Below are positions 1-8,726 of a stretch of 64,000 nucleotides of DNA, one piece after another. The position numbers and the translations under genes were made by a program. The notes under the pieces were generated by a model. That model was not told where the DNA came from, ran no database searches, and was given only the letters and a program-made list of their open reading frames with translations. Within the stretch, counting starts at the first letter, position 1, and every line of letters begins with the position of its first letter. The stretch comes from Paenisporosarcina sp. HGH0030. Its GTDB lineage: Bacteria; Bacillota; Bacilli; Bacillales_A; Planococcaceae. The DNA lies in NCBI RefSeq assembly GCF_000411295.1, contig NZ_KE150421.1:2273589-2337588 (forward strand), written 5' to 3'.

Positions 1-51
1 CTTTGCTATGATGCTTGTTCTTAACAATTCTTGAAAAGCGCAACCTAAATA

Positions 52-75
52 AACCAAGCATTTTCTTGGTTTTTT
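52..75 (+). terminator. Rho-independent terminator-like hairpin
   Basis: A short inverted repeat (AACCAAG / CTTGGTT) is followed by a run of T on the plus strand. The gene it would serve lies left of the window. Apart from this hairpin I see no gene in positions 1-413; the stretch is AT-rich and is the upstream region of the CapA-like gene. Confidence 0.6.
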
Positions 76-413
76 GCTACTTTCAAGACCGTATTAAAAT
101 GACGGATTAGTTAAGAACTGCCACACTCATAAATAAACTCCTCTTTCGGATCTTTCTTTTACAAATTCAGAATATGCGAATTTCAGAATTTTGTCAATTA
201 TAGGAACTCATTTCAGCAGGACTTTTCATCTATTTATAGAATAACCTCATGACAAGATACTATTATTGAACTTTTCATTCTTCCAGCATATCAATCTTCA
301 TTGCTACATACGTATTATCGTCGCATCTTTTGTCAACACTAGTTACTAATTTGCGATACAAGTTGTTATCACTCTTTTTATATCGTAGCTAATGAATATT
401 TTGGAGGAACGTC

Positions 414-1601
414 GTGAAAAAGTACTATTTATTAATCGCCTTATGTATGTTAATCGTTGGCTGTTCACATTTTTCTGCCCCTGAATTGCCAATCGACAGT
501 ATACCTGTCGCCAATGCAATGGAAACTGAAATGGCAAAAAGACCTGTAAAGCCAATTACAGTCAAAGCATTCAAAATTGAAAAACCCGTGGTAACAACCG
601 CGAAACTTGTTGCAATTGGCGATATCCTGCTACATCAACCCGTATATAAAGATGCAAAAACGACTGACGGAACATATGATTTTACGGCCATGTTCGAAAA
701 AGTGAAGCCTTTTATCGAAAGTGCCGATATTGCAGTTGCCAATCAAGAAACGATGATTGGGGGTCCAGAGCTGGGGCTTTCCAGTTACCCCAAGTTCAAC
801 AGTCCTTATGAAATTGGAGATGCGTTGAAGTACTCGGGAATCGATTTAGTGACCATCGCAAACAATCACACGCTGGATAGGGGAGAAAAAGCCATTCTTA
901 ACGCCATAGACTATTGGGATCATATTGAGATGCCATATACGGGTGCTTTCAAATCGCCAGACGACCGGAATATGGTACGGACTGTCACGAAGAATGACAT
1001 CACTTTCTCTTTCCTGTCCTATAGTTATGGCACGAACGGCATGCCAGTTCCTGAAGGCAAACCTTATTTGATTAATTTGATTGACTTGCCGTTAATTGAA
1101 CAGGACGTGAAAAAGGCGAAAACCATTTCGGACGTGGTGGTCGTATCCATGCACTGGGGAAATGAATATGAAAAAACACCAAACGACACACAAATTAATT
1201 TAGCCAATGAGCTTTCAAGCATGGGCGTTGATATTATCATTGGCCATCATCCTCACGTTCTTCAACCCGTTGATTGGATTGAACGGCCGGACGGAACGCG
1301 AACATTCGTCATGTATAGTTTAGGAAACTTTTTATCTAGCCAAGAGGGCTTGGAGAAATTGACAGGTGGCATTGGTGGCGTGGAAATAACGAAGGTCGTG
1401 GATTCGGAGAAAACGGTTATCAAATTGGATCACCCTAGTTTCGTACCGACTTATGGTTACTACAAAAACAAGCGTGACTTCGAAGTCATCCCTATGCATT
1501 TGTTAACGGAATCTTATTTACCTGGCTATCAAACGCACTATGAGAACACCCAAAGACACCTGAACGTATTAACGAATGAACTGACGTTTATTGAAAAATA
1601 A
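414..1601 (+). CDS. CapA/PgsA-family lipoprotein (poly-gamma-glutamate synthesis-like)
   Basis: A 395-residue secreted lipoprotein of the CapA family, which has a calcineurin-like phosphoesterase fold. A GTG start is preceded by TTGGAGGAAC. The lipobox LIVGC places the lipidated cysteine at residue 17, so the protein should sit on the outer face of the membrane. Family blocks are visible in order: GDILLH (69-74), NQETMIGG (110-117), NNHTLDRG (150-157), MHWGNEYE (246-253), GHHPHVLQP (277-285) and YSLGNF (301-306), together supplying the Asp/Asn/His metal-site residues. Family members with capBC/pgsBC neighbours take part in poly-gamma-glutamate production. No such genes lie here, so the polymer role is unproven and a solitary phosphatase or cell-wall role is possible. 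A strong terminator follows directly, so it is probably monocistronic. Confidence 0.85.
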   Translation: MKKYYLLIALCMLIVGCSHFSAPELPIDSIPVANAMETEMAKRPVKPITVKAFKIEKPVVTTAKLVAIGDILLHQPVYKDAKTTDGTYDFTAMFEKVKPFIESADIAVANQETMIGGPELGLSSYPKFNSPYEIGDALKYSGIDLVTIANNHTLDRGEKAILNAIDYWDHIEMPYTGAFKSPDDRNMVRTVTKNDITFSFLSYSYGTNGMPVPEGKPYLINLIDLPLIEQDVKKAKTISDVVVVSMHWGNEYEKTPNDTQINLANELSSMGVDIIIGHHPHVLQPVDWIERPDGTRTFVMYSLGNFLSSQEGLEKLTGGIGGVEITKVVDSEKTVIKLDHPSFVPTYGYYKNKRDFEVIPMHLLTESYLPGYQTHYENTQRHLNVLTNELTFIEK

Positions 1602-1612
1602 TCGGTAAATGA

Positions 1613-1645
1613 AAGAGGACGGCTCTAAAGCCATCCTCTTTTTTG
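1613..1645 (+). terminator. Rho-independent terminator after the CapA-like gene
   Basis: A 12-bp stem (AAGAGGACGGCT / AGCCATCCTCTT, one mismatch) with a short loop is followed by TTTTTT, just after the CapA-family stop codon. Confidence 0.9.
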
Positions 1646-1807
1646 TGATTTGTTCCCTATGCCTTATCTTTTGGATTCATTTTTTATCTAGTAGCTAACT
1701 TGGGTGCAACTGAGGATTGTTTGTAGCTTCAATTTTGTCTAAATTAAAGCATGTTTGACAAAGCCTGGCATACAATTATTTGTAGGCAGACGAACGGAGG
1801 CGAATTG

Positions 1808-2614
1808 ATGTCGAACGAGTTTGTGGTAAGGTCATTAGACGAAATTCGATTTTGGGCAAGAATTATGAAAGAACATGCTCTATTTTTAAGTTTAGGATTT
1901 TCTGCAAATGACAAAAAGCTTATTGAGGAAGCTCTACAGTTCATTGCTGTCTTTGAAAGAATTGAAGAGCAATTAGCCGGTTACTCAGTGCATACCGATC
2001 CACGACAGATTAAAGCTTTCAACACGCAGGTGTATCAAGCAGTTGCATCCATTTGGGCGTATAAGCGAAAAGTATTAGGACTCATTCTTCGTTGTGAAAT
2101 CACGTCAAATAACTACCCTTTACTGGTTGATCATACGAGTAGAGAAGCCGCTTATTTTGCTAATCGATTAAAAGATTTGAATGAAGGTAAATTACAGCCT
2201 TTACCCGAGGCCATCATTGAAGAAAATGTATTCTTCCTTAAGATTATGGCGGACCATGCGAAGTTTATCGGGCATTTATTAGACCCAAGCGAACGAAAAT
2301 TGGTAGATCAGGCAAGAGAATTTAGCAACGATTTTGATCAGTTAATGTTCCAGGCAATTGACTTGGATAGCATGAGACCACAATCAGAAACGACCCCTCT
2401 ACTCGATCATTTTTTAGATCAAAATCGGGTGTCCGTCGTTGCATTAAGGGACTTCAAGAAAACAGCCCGTGATTTAATTGAAGCATGCCGGATTAAGAGT
2501 GATATTCATCCTCTTTTAGCGGATCATGTTTTTAGAGAAGCCGAACGGTTTATTGAAATCATTGATATTTTCGAGGTAAGTCTTTTAAACCCTAAGCCAG
2601 AAGTCAGTTTATAA
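1808..2614 (+). CDS. DUF2935 family protein
   Basis: A 268-residue all-helical protein matching the DUF2935 family, common in Bacillales and Clostridia and of unknown function. It has an internal duplication. Residues near the N-terminus (IRFWARIMKEHALFL) and mid-protein (NVFFLKIMADHAKFI) start two equivalent halves, each with an EH/DH pair and a later HxxREA-type motif (DHTSREAAYF, DHVFREAERF). That pattern suggests paired four-helix bundles that might bind metal through His and Glu, as in hemerythrin-like folds; this is inference. I chose ATG 1808 because GGAGG lies just upstream. An in-frame upstream ATG (1751) lacks a ribosome site. No signal peptide or membrane segment. A terminator follows the stop directly. 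Confidence 0.8.
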   Translation: MSNEFVVRSLDEIRFWARIMKEHALFLSLGFSANDKKLIEEALQFIAVFERIEEQLAGYSVHTDPRQIKAFNTQVYQAVASIWAYKRKVLGLILRCEITSNNYPLLVDHTSREAAYFANRLKDLNEGKLQPLPEAIIEENVFFLKIMADHAKFIGHLLDPSERKLVDQAREFSNDFDQLMFQAIDLDSMRPQSETTPLLDHFLDQNRVSVVALRDFKKTARDLIEACRIKSDIHPLLADHVFREAERFIEIIDIFEVSLLNPKPEVSL

Positions 2615-2645
2615 AGAAGCCGTCAGCTTTAACGGCTTCTTTTTG
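2614..2645 (+). terminator. Rho-independent terminator after DUF2935 gene
   Basis: Stem AAGAAGCCGT / ACGGCTTCTT with a short loop and T-run, immediately after the stop codon. Confidence 0.9.
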
Positions 2646-2697
2646 TTTTCTTTTTAGTTTAGATTATTCAGGCATCACGAATGCAAGATTACCCACA

Positions 2698-2985
2698 TTA
2701 TTTGAACGAGCGAAAAGTATCGATAAAGGTTTGCGGATTGCTGTGAATGTTAAATGGAAAAACGCCTTGATTGGTATGGAGGTATAAAATTCCCGCTTCT
2801 GAAGAAAAAGGCCTGTAGGAAACATCCAGTACCTGATTAAGCGTGAATTTTGTTCTGGCTGTCGTCACGTTTTCAGATGTGATGGTTAGTTCATGATGCG
2901 TGGCGATTTTCTGTAGCTTGTAATAAAAGTCGATTTTTCGTTCTACTTCCGTGTAAACAATCATGGCGTGTTGTTCTTTATTCAT
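2698..2985 (-). CDS. Small conserved-looking protein of unknown function downstream of ku
   Basis: A 95-residue soluble protein that I do not recognise with certainty. The start at 2985 is set by a strong AAAGGAGGG ribosome site; the longer upstream reading overlaps noncoding sequence. It alternates charged and beta-prone stretches and ends with LYLHTNQGVFPFNIHSNP, which resembles the strand pattern of small bacterial PH-like domains, but this is a weak impression. It lies 85 bases beyond the end of ku on the same strand and may be cotranscribed with it. No terminator was seen between the two. Confidence 0.55.
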   Translation of the reverse strand: MNKEQHAMIVYTEVERKIDFYYKLQKIATHHELTITSENVTTARTKFTLNQVLDVSYRPFSSEAGILYLHTNQGVFPFNIHSNPQTFIDTFRSFK

Positions 2986-3069
2986 CACCCGACAACCCTC
3001 CTTTGCTTTAATGGTACAGGAGATACGCCAGAAAAAGCAAAACATACAAAGGACCAGGTCCAATGTATG

Positions 3070-3894
3070 TTAAGACGTTTTTGCCGCTTTCTTCTTTCGG
3101 GGAACCGGCTTTTTCTTTTTGGTTTTATCCAGCGACGCTTGAAGTGCAGACATTAAATCGGTCACATTTGAAGGTGCTGCAGCTTGTTTCTCACTCGCCG
3201 TTACGGTCTCGTTACCAGTTTTCTTCTCTTCAATCAATTCCATCAGTGCAGTACGGTAGTCATCCGTGTATTTTTCGGGTTCAAACGTCGTCGTTAATTG
3301 CTCCACCAATAACAAGGCAGTATCAAGTTCTTTCTGAACGATAGCCGGTTCACTCGGGATATTTGGGACTTCTTTCGCACTTCGTACTTCATCTGGAAAA
3401 TGAATCGTTTCCATAATTAAAATTTCGTCGTAAACTCGCACTACTGCTAGCTGTTCTTTTGAACGGATCATAATTTTGGCAACGCCAATTTTCCCGGATT
3501 CAGTTAATGCTTTTTGCAGAAGGGAATACGCTTTCCCTCCTCCCCCATCCGGCGCCATGTAGTAGCTTCTTTCAAAGTAAATGGGGTCGATTTCTTCCAA
3601 TTTCACGAAATCAATAATTTCCACTGCTTTGTCTTCATTTTCCTTTTTCAATTTCTCCAGTTCATCGTCGTCCAACACCACAAATTTATTTTTCGAATAC
3701 TCGTAAGCTTTTACAATGTCTTCGCTTTGTACTTCTTTTTTACAACCGGCACATACCTTTTGGTAATTGATTGGCGTGTTGCACTCTTTGTGTAATTGTC
3801 GTAATTTAATATCCTTATTTTCTGTCGCAGCGTGAAGCTTAACTGGAATATTGACCAGTCCAAAGCTGATACTTCCTTTCCAAACAGTATGCAT
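3070..3894 (-). CDS. ku: Ku protein, NHEJ DNA-end binding
   Basis: A 274-residue bacterial Ku homologue, the homodimeric ring protein that binds DNA ends and recruits LigD in nonhomologous end joining. The N-terminus MHTVWKGSISFGLVNIPVK is the family signature, followed by the core with VLDDDELEKLK and the YYMAPDGGGGKAY loop. The C-terminal tail is Lys-rich (KKKKPVPRKKK), as in Bacillus Ku, where basic tails help DNA contact. A CxxC pair (VCAGCKKE) near residue 48 follows the usual bacterial pattern. It is transcribed away from ligD, which starts 114 bases away on the opposite strand, so the pair shares an intergenic promoter region. In Bacillus the orthologues act mainly in spores and stationary phase. 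Confidence 0.95.
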   Translation of the reverse strand: MHTVWKGSISFGLVNIPVKLHAATENKDIKLRQLHKECNTPINYQKVCAGCKKEVQSEDIVKAYEYSKNKFVVLDDDELEKLKKENEDKAVEIIDFVKLEEIDPIYFERSYYMAPDGGGGKAYSLLQKALTESGKIGVAKIMIRSKEQLAVVRVYDEILIMETIHFPDEVRSAKEVPNIPSEPAIVQKELDTALLLVEQLTTTFEPEKYTDDYRTALMELIEEKKTGNETVTASEKQAAAPSNVTDLMSALQASLDKTKKKKPVPRKKKAAKTS

Positions 3895-4008
3895 ATTCGA
3901 TTCACCACCTACATTTCTTTTTCTTACTATGCTTTTTTTGCCTATATTTATGTATCAGGTTCGGAAAATTACAAAAGCTAGGAAAAACAATGGAGAGTAG
4001 GATAAAAA

Positions 4009-5853
4009 TTGAAGCCGATGCTTTTAACTACTGCAACAGAAATTCCAACAGGAAAAGACTGGTTGTACGAAGTGAAATACGATGGCTTTCGTTGCCTTCT
4101 TGAATGGGTGGATGAAACGCCCACTCTCAAAAGCCGGAATGGCAAAGTGCTCAATCCGATGTTTCCGGAAATCATTGATTATTGTCAGGACATTTATGAG
4201 AATATCCGCTCATTTTTGCCCTTGATGCTTGACGGAGAACTGGTTTATTTGGTGAATGACCAACAAAGTAACTTTTCCATTGTACAAATGAGAAGCCGCA
4301 TGCGAACACAAAGCGTCATCAGTAAACATGCTCAGGAATTCCCTTGTCATTATGTTGCATTTGATTTGTTAACCTGCAAAGGCGAAACGCAACAAAGTGT
4401 TCCTTTTTCAAAGCGTAAGCAGCTTATGCGTAAGGTGTTTAAATCCCTCAACTTGCCACATTCCGTCGATTATCAGGATTTTGCACGAATTCAAATGGTT
4501 GAGGAAAACAAACACAGCAAGAAATTGTGGAATGAAGTAAAAGTAAGTAATGGTGAAGGTATCGTTACCAAAGAAAAAATGAGCAAATGGCAAAGTGATA
4601 AACGCACCAGCAACTGGATGAAAATTAAAAACTGGAGATATGTCACGGTCATTTTATCCAAATACGATCACAACAATGGTTTTTTCCATGGATCCATTTA
4701 TGGCAAAGGACAGTTGATTGAAGTTGTTACTTTTCGCCACGGGCTGAAAAAAGAAGAAATGAATACATTAAGGACGTTATTCGAATCAAATGGCACCTTA
4801 ATTTCTTCGAATGTATGGGAACTTGAACCATCCATTTGCGTAGAAATTGCATGCATTGATTTCGATGGCAAACACCTAAGGGAACCGCGATTTCATGCAT
4901 TCGTCTTTGACAAAGACCCTGCCGATTGCGATTGGAAACAAATGCAACGTCAGCTTTATCCTTTACCCGAAAATGTAAAAATCACTAATCCGGACAAGCC
5001 CGTGTGGCCATTATTAGGTTTGAACAAAGATGATTACTTACTTTACTTGCAACATGTCTCTCCCCATATGTTGCCTTTCTTGCAGGATAGACAACTGACC
5101 GTCATCCGCTTCCCGCATGGTGCTGAAGGTGAAAGTTTTTATCAAAAAAATGCACCTGATACATTTCCGGATTTTCTTGCGACCTCATCAGGAGATGACA
5201 TCACACATATGGTGTGCAATAACCTGGAATCCTTACTATGGCTTGGGAATCAGTTGGCATTAGAGTTACATATTCCTTTCCAGACAATAGGAACAGAAAA
5301 GCCGACTGAGATTGTGTTTGACTTGGATCCTCCATCCGTTCAAGAGTTTTCATTGGCCATAGAAGCCGCGCAGCGAATGAAAGCTATCTTTGATCAATTT
5401 GGTCTTGAATCCTTTGTGAAAACTTCTGGTCGCAAAGGTTTGCAAGTTTACATTCCTTTGCCTTTTGATCGTTTTTCTTATACCGAAACACGCGTGTTCA
5501 CAAAATTTGTTTGTGATTTTTTATGCGAACAGGAACCTCAATGGTTTACAACAGAGCGCTTGATTAAGAACCGCCACAACAAATTGTATTTGGACTATGT
5601 GCAGCACCATGAAGGGAAAACCATCATCGCACCCTATTCTGCTAGAGGAACTGAAAAAGGTTTGATTGCCACACCGTTAACTTGGAATGAAGTAGACGAT
5701 TCCTTGAAACCTGATCTATTTTCCATACCCGCCGTTTTGGAACGCCTGAAAAACAAAGGGAATCCTTTTCGGGATTTCCGGGATGCAGCAGATGAAATGA
5801 AGTTTGCCGATGTTCTGAGTCAACTGCAAAAATTAGTGAAAAATAAGGCATAA
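4009..5853 (+). CDS. ligD: ATP-dependent DNA ligase D (ligase plus polymerase domains)
   Basis: A 614-residue LigD of the Bacillus layout: ATP-dependent ligase first, primase-like polymerase second, no phosphoesterase domain. The ligase adenylation motif KYDGFR puts the AMP-accepting lysine at residue 23, and LMLDGELVY is the downstream nucleotidyltransferase motif. The polymerase half starts near residue 320 (KPVWPLLGLNKDDYL) and holds the metal-binding FDLDPP near residue 436 and KTSGRKGLQVY near residue 470. The start is TTG, with GGAG about 15 bases upstream and no better alternative. It seals and fills double-strand breaks with Ku, encoded divergently next door. Confidence 0.95.
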   Translation: MKPMLLTTATEIPTGKDWLYEVKYDGFRCLLEWVDETPTLKSRNGKVLNPMFPEIIDYCQDIYENIRSFLPLMLDGELVYLVNDQQSNFSIVQMRSRMRTQSVISKHAQEFPCHYVAFDLLTCKGETQQSVPFSKRKQLMRKVFKSLNLPHSVDYQDFARIQMVEENKHSKKLWNEVKVSNGEGIVTKEKMSKWQSDKRTSNWMKIKNWRYVTVILSKYDHNNGFFHGSIYGKGQLIEVVTFRHGLKKEEMNTLRTLFESNGTLISSNVWELEPSICVEIACIDFDGKHLREPRFHAFVFDKDPADCDWKQMQRQLYPLPENVKITNPDKPVWPLLGLNKDDYLLYLQHVSPHMLPFLQDRQLTVIRFPHGAEGESFYQKNAPDTFPDFLATSSGDDITHMVCNNLESLLWLGNQLALELHIPFQTIGTEKPTEIVFDLDPPSVQEFSLAIEAAQRMKAIFDQFGLESFVKTSGRKGLQVYIPLPFDRFSYTETRVFTKFVCDFLCEQEPQWFTTERLIKNRHNKLYLDYVQHHEGKTIIAPYSARGTEKGLIATPLTWNEVDDSLKPDLFSIPAVLERLKNKGNPFRDFRDAADEMKFADVLSQLQKLVKNKA

Positions 5854-5897
5854 CTCATTTTCAGAGAAACTAAATACTAAAAACAAGGAGGATTTGG

Positions 5898-6122
5898 ATG
5901 CAAATTGAAAATCCAATGATTACAGGTGCAGGACTGCCTAGTGATCCACAACAAGCGATCGTGATCTATAACTGCGATTTCTGTAACGGGGAAATTTATG
6001 AAGAAGATATCTGCGTGGTGTACGAAGGGTTGATTTTTTGTAGCAGCGACCATCTGGGCGAACATTTGGTGAAACATGACCTTGCCGAAGAAATCACCGC
6101 ACATACTGAAACTTCACATTGA
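5898..6122 (+). CDS. Small hypothetical protein with a Cys pair
   Basis: A 74-residue acidic protein with a good AAGGAGG ribosome site before ATG 5898. It has a CDFC pair at about residues 26-29 and single cysteines further on (ICVVYEGLIFCSSDH), so a small zinc-binding knuckle is possible. I do not recognise the family. It follows ligD by 44 bases on the same strand and ends at a bidirectional terminator, so it may be the last gene of the ligD transcript. Confidence 0.6.
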   Translation: MQIENPMITGAGLPSDPQQAIVIYNCDFCNGEIYEEDICVVYEGLIFCSSDHLGEHLVKHDLAEEITAHTETSH

Positions 6123-6133
6123 ATGGATTTAAC

Positions 6134-6163
6134 AAAAGAGCATCGGCTTAGCCGATGCTCTTA
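6134..6163. terminator. Bidirectional terminator between convergent genes
   Basis: A near-perfect palindrome AAGAGCATCGGC / GCCGATGCTCTT lies between the plus-strand small gene and the minus-strand cyclodeaminase-like gene, with A/T-rich flanks suited to termination in both directions. Confidence 0.85.
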
Positions 6164-6178
6164 TACTGTTATAAGATA

Positions 6179-7162
6179 TTAAACTTCTACAACCATACCA
6201 ATCCCTGCTTCTTTTGCTTTAGAATAGACGCCTTTTGCAACAGCAAGGTCGAAATAGGCAGCTCCTACGCATTTGAAGAAGGTGATTTCTTCTTGTACTT
6301 CTCTTCCCGACTTCGTTCCAACAACAAGTTCTCCGAGTTGGGCATGAACGTCTTCAAATGACCAGTTTCCACTATCTGCTGCGTGCATCAATTCACCAGC
6401 TTCATCTTTTACGCCAGCAAGGTCGTCCACCACAATTTTGCCTGCACTCAACACTGTTGTTTCGTCCACTTCACGCATATGAGGCAAGTAGGAACCTACG
6501 CCATTTATATGGGTTCCTGGTTGTAAATCACATCCCATGAATACAGGTTCGTTTGATCGGGTGGCACAGCAAATAATGTCCGCATGCTTCACCGCTTTTG
6601 AAACATCAATTTCGATTTCAAAAGGCACGTTCACTCCAAATGTACGTAATTTCTCGCCAAATGCTTGCGCTTTTTCCGGTGTCCGATTAACCAAGATGAT
6701 TTTCTCGATGGTACGAACCGCCAGCACGCCAAGAACTTGTTCAAAAGCCATTGCACCTGTTCCGATGACTATTAGGATTCGGCTATCTTTTTTTGCCAAT
6801 AAATCCGTTGCGATGCCACTAAGTGCACCTGTTCGCAGTCGTGTCAAATACGATGCGTTCATCATTGCGACATGCTCGCCATTGGTCGCATCGGAAAGTA
6901 GCACGACCCCTTGTGTTGTTGGCTTTCCTTCGGTCGGATTTCCTGGAAAAATCGTTACTACTTTGACCGCTGTTACTTCGCCAGCCATATCGGCACTCGG
7001 CATATATAATGCGGATGCTTCGTGTTGAGGAAATTCGAGTACTGTGCGATGGGGGTTATTGATTTTCCCTGCTTCTTTAGCCTTTAATACCGCTGCGATA
7101 TCTTCAATGGCATCAACCATTTTATAGAGTTGTTGAATCTGTTGTTCGTTGATGATTAACAT
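6179..7162 (-). CDS. Ornithine cyclodeaminase / mu-crystallin family enzyme
   Basis: A 327-residue NAD(P)-dependent enzyme of the ornithine cyclodeaminase/mu-crystallin family. The N-terminal substrate domain is followed by a Rossmann domain with GTGAMAFEQ near residue 128 and VNRTPEKAQ as the second strand of the nucleotide site. Members deaminate ornithine to proline, reduce ketimines or act as alanine dehydrogenases, so the exact substrate cannot be read from sequence. ATG 7162 follows TTAGGAGGAAG; the longer upstream reading lacks a ribosome site. It lies 87 bases after an MHS-type transporter gene on the same strand, and the two probably form one operon for uptake and use of an amino-acid-like compound, likely controlled by the divergent XRE-cupin regulator. 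Confidence 0.85.
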   Translation of the reverse strand: MLIINEQQIQQLYKMVDAIEDIAAVLKAKEAGKINNPHRTVLEFPQHEASALYMPSADMAGEVTAVKVVTIFPGNPTEGKPTTQGVVLLSDATNGEHVAMMNASYLTRLRTGALSGIATDLLAKKDSRILIVIGTGAMAFEQVLGVLAVRTIEKIILVNRTPEKAQAFGEKLRTFGVNVPFEIEIDVSKAVKHADIICCATRSNEPVFMGCDLQPGTHINGVGSYLPHMREVDETTVLSAGKIVVDDLAGVKDEAGELMHAADSGNWSFEDVHAQLGELVVGTKSGREVQEEITFFKCVGAAYFDLAVAKGVYSKAKEAGIGMVVEV

Positions 7163-7249
7163 GGTCTTCCTCCTAACAAAAAACATTACTTCCCACACTA
7201 ATAAATGATTTCGTGTGGTGAGCTGAACTTAAGAGAAAAAAAGAGCCGC

Positions 7250-8557
7250 TTACGCGCGACTCTCTTTTCCTACCACGATTCGTTTAGATTGTTGTCGACT
7301 GCGATCTTTCACAGCCCAAATTGCAACTAGTGAAATAAGTGCAGTGAACACGATGTAAAGTGCAACCGGTACATACGAATTATCAAAACGTGCTAGTAAT
7401 GCCGTAGCCACAAGTGGAGCTGTACCACCCGCTAATGCTGCACCGATTTGATAGCCTAATGAAATGCCCGTATAGCGTACTTTTGCATCAAAGATTTCCG
7501 AAAACATCGTGCCAAGAACCGCTGTAATCGGTGCCCAAATGATTCCGAGTCCAATAACTGTTGCGATGATCAATAATGCAACTGACCCTTGTTTAATCAT
7601 CCAGAAGTATGGGAAAGCAAAGAGTGCCATGCCGACCGTACCAGCAACGTATAACTTTTTGCGTCCTACTTTATCCGATAAGTTCCCCATGATTGGGATT
7701 AATATCGTCGTAACGACGGTAGCAATCATAACGGCAGTTAATGTAGATGTTCGTGTATATCCTAAATTTGTTGTTGCATACGACACCACGAATGTGCTGA
7801 AAATATAGAAAGGTGCAGTCTCCACCACTTTTGCTCCAATAGCTATCAACACTTCACGCCAGTGGTATTTCAGTGTATCTGCAATCGGCAATTTTGGAAT
7901 ATCGCCAGATTCCTGCACTTTTTTGAATTCAGGTGTTTCATCAATGCCTTTACGAATCCATAAACCAAAAATAACTAATAAAGCACTTAAAATAAATGGC
8001 ACACGCCATCCCCAGGTCATGAATGACTCTTCAGGAAGTAACGTCATCACCCATAAAGCGATCGTTCCCATCAACATCCCGATTGTTACGCCCATTTGCG
8101 GGATACTACCAAACAATCCACGTTTTTCAGGTGGTGCATATTCTACTGCGAGTAAAAGTGCGCCTCCCCATTCCCCACCGATTCCCAAACCTTGCACTAA
8201 GCGAAGTGTAATCAATAAGATAGGAGCCCAAACGCCTATTGCTTGGTAAGTTGGCAATAAGCCCATTCCAAACGTAGCAATCCCCATTAAGCTTAACGTT
8301 AAGACGAGTGTTTTCTTGCGCCCAATGCGGTCACCGATATGACTGAATATCACGCCGCCAAACGGACGGATGAAAAAAGCTAAAGCAAATGACGCATATG
8401 CTAATAAAAGTCCTACAGTCGGATCTTCATTAACGAAAAATAGTTGGTTGAAAACAAGTGCAGCAACTGTTCCGTATAAGAAATAGTCAAACCACTCGAT
8501 TGAACTCCCTACTAAACTCGCAATCAAGATGCGACGGGTTTGTTTTTTATCCATCAT
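7250..8557 (-). CDS. MFS transporter, metabolite:H+ symporter (MHS/ProP-like) family
   Basis: A 435-residue 12-segment major facilitator protein of the MHS group, which includes ProP and ShiA-type proton symporters. The start RRILIASLVGSSIEWFDYF is the typical MHS first helix, and HIGDRIGRKKTLV and the equivalent DKVGRKKLYV are the loop 2-3 and 8-9 signatures. Substrates in this group are small acids, betaines or proline. With the cyclodeaminase-like gene next to it, an amino-acid-related substrate is likely but unproven. A GGGGGA ribosome site precedes two adjacent ATG codons. A strong sigma-A-type promoter lies about 60-90 bases upstream. Confidence 0.85.
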   Translation of the reverse strand: MMDKKQTRRILIASLVGSSIEWFDYFLYGTVAALVFNQLFFVNEDPTVGLLLAYASFALAFFIRPFGGVIFSHIGDRIGRKKTLVLTLSLMGIATFGMGLLPTYQAIGVWAPILLITLRLVQGLGIGGEWGGALLLAVEYAPPEKRGLFGSIPQMGVTIGMLMGTIALWVMTLLPEESFMTWGWRVPFILSALLVIFGLWIRKGIDETPEFKKVQESGDIPKLPIADTLKYHWREVLIAIGAKVVETAPFYIFSTFVVSYATTNLGYTRTSTLTAVMIATVVTTILIPIMGNLSDKVGRKKLYVAGTVGMALFAFPYFWMIKQGSVALLIIATVIGLGIIWAPITAVLGTMFSEIFDAKVRYTGISLGYQIGAALAGGTAPLVATALLARFDNSYVPVALYIVFTALISLVAIWAVKDRSRQQSKRIVVGKESRA

Positions 8558-8616
8558 AAATCCCCCTTGTGAAAAATGAAAATTGAAGTGACACTTTAAT
8601 TTATCTTCCGAGATTC

Positions 8617-8645
8617 ATTTTAGACAGTTATAAATTTTCTGTCAA
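8617..8645 (-). promoter_or_regulatory. Sigma-A-type promoter of the MHS transporter operon
   Basis: Read on the minus strand: TTGACA, a 17-base spacer, then TAAAAT. It points at the transporter gene, whose start is about 60 bases downstream. Box sequences and spacing are near consensus. Confidence 0.75.
8623..8643. promoter_or_regulatory. Candidate operator inside the promoter spacer
   Basis: An inverted repeat, GACAG - 11 bases - CTGTC, spans the spacer of the transporter promoter and just enters its -35 box. A protein bound there would block polymerase. The divergently encoded XRE-cupin protein is the obvious candidate ligand-responsive repressor. Assignment to that protein is inference. 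Confidence 0.5.
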
Positions 8646-8726
8646 TACTTTGTCACAATTTATATTTCATTGCTGTTTGAGTGATGTATTATGAGAGTAA
8701 GAGATTAGATGAAGCGAGGAATTCTT

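Noticed and set aside
100-150. Minus-strand mini-ORF MSVAVLN with an AGAGGAG-like site
   Set aside because: Seven codons, no downstream gene or attenuator on that strand; likely chance.
6537-7028. 163-codon plus-strand frame opposite the cyclodeaminase-like gene
   Set aside because: Antisense to a gene with clear family motifs; shadow frame.
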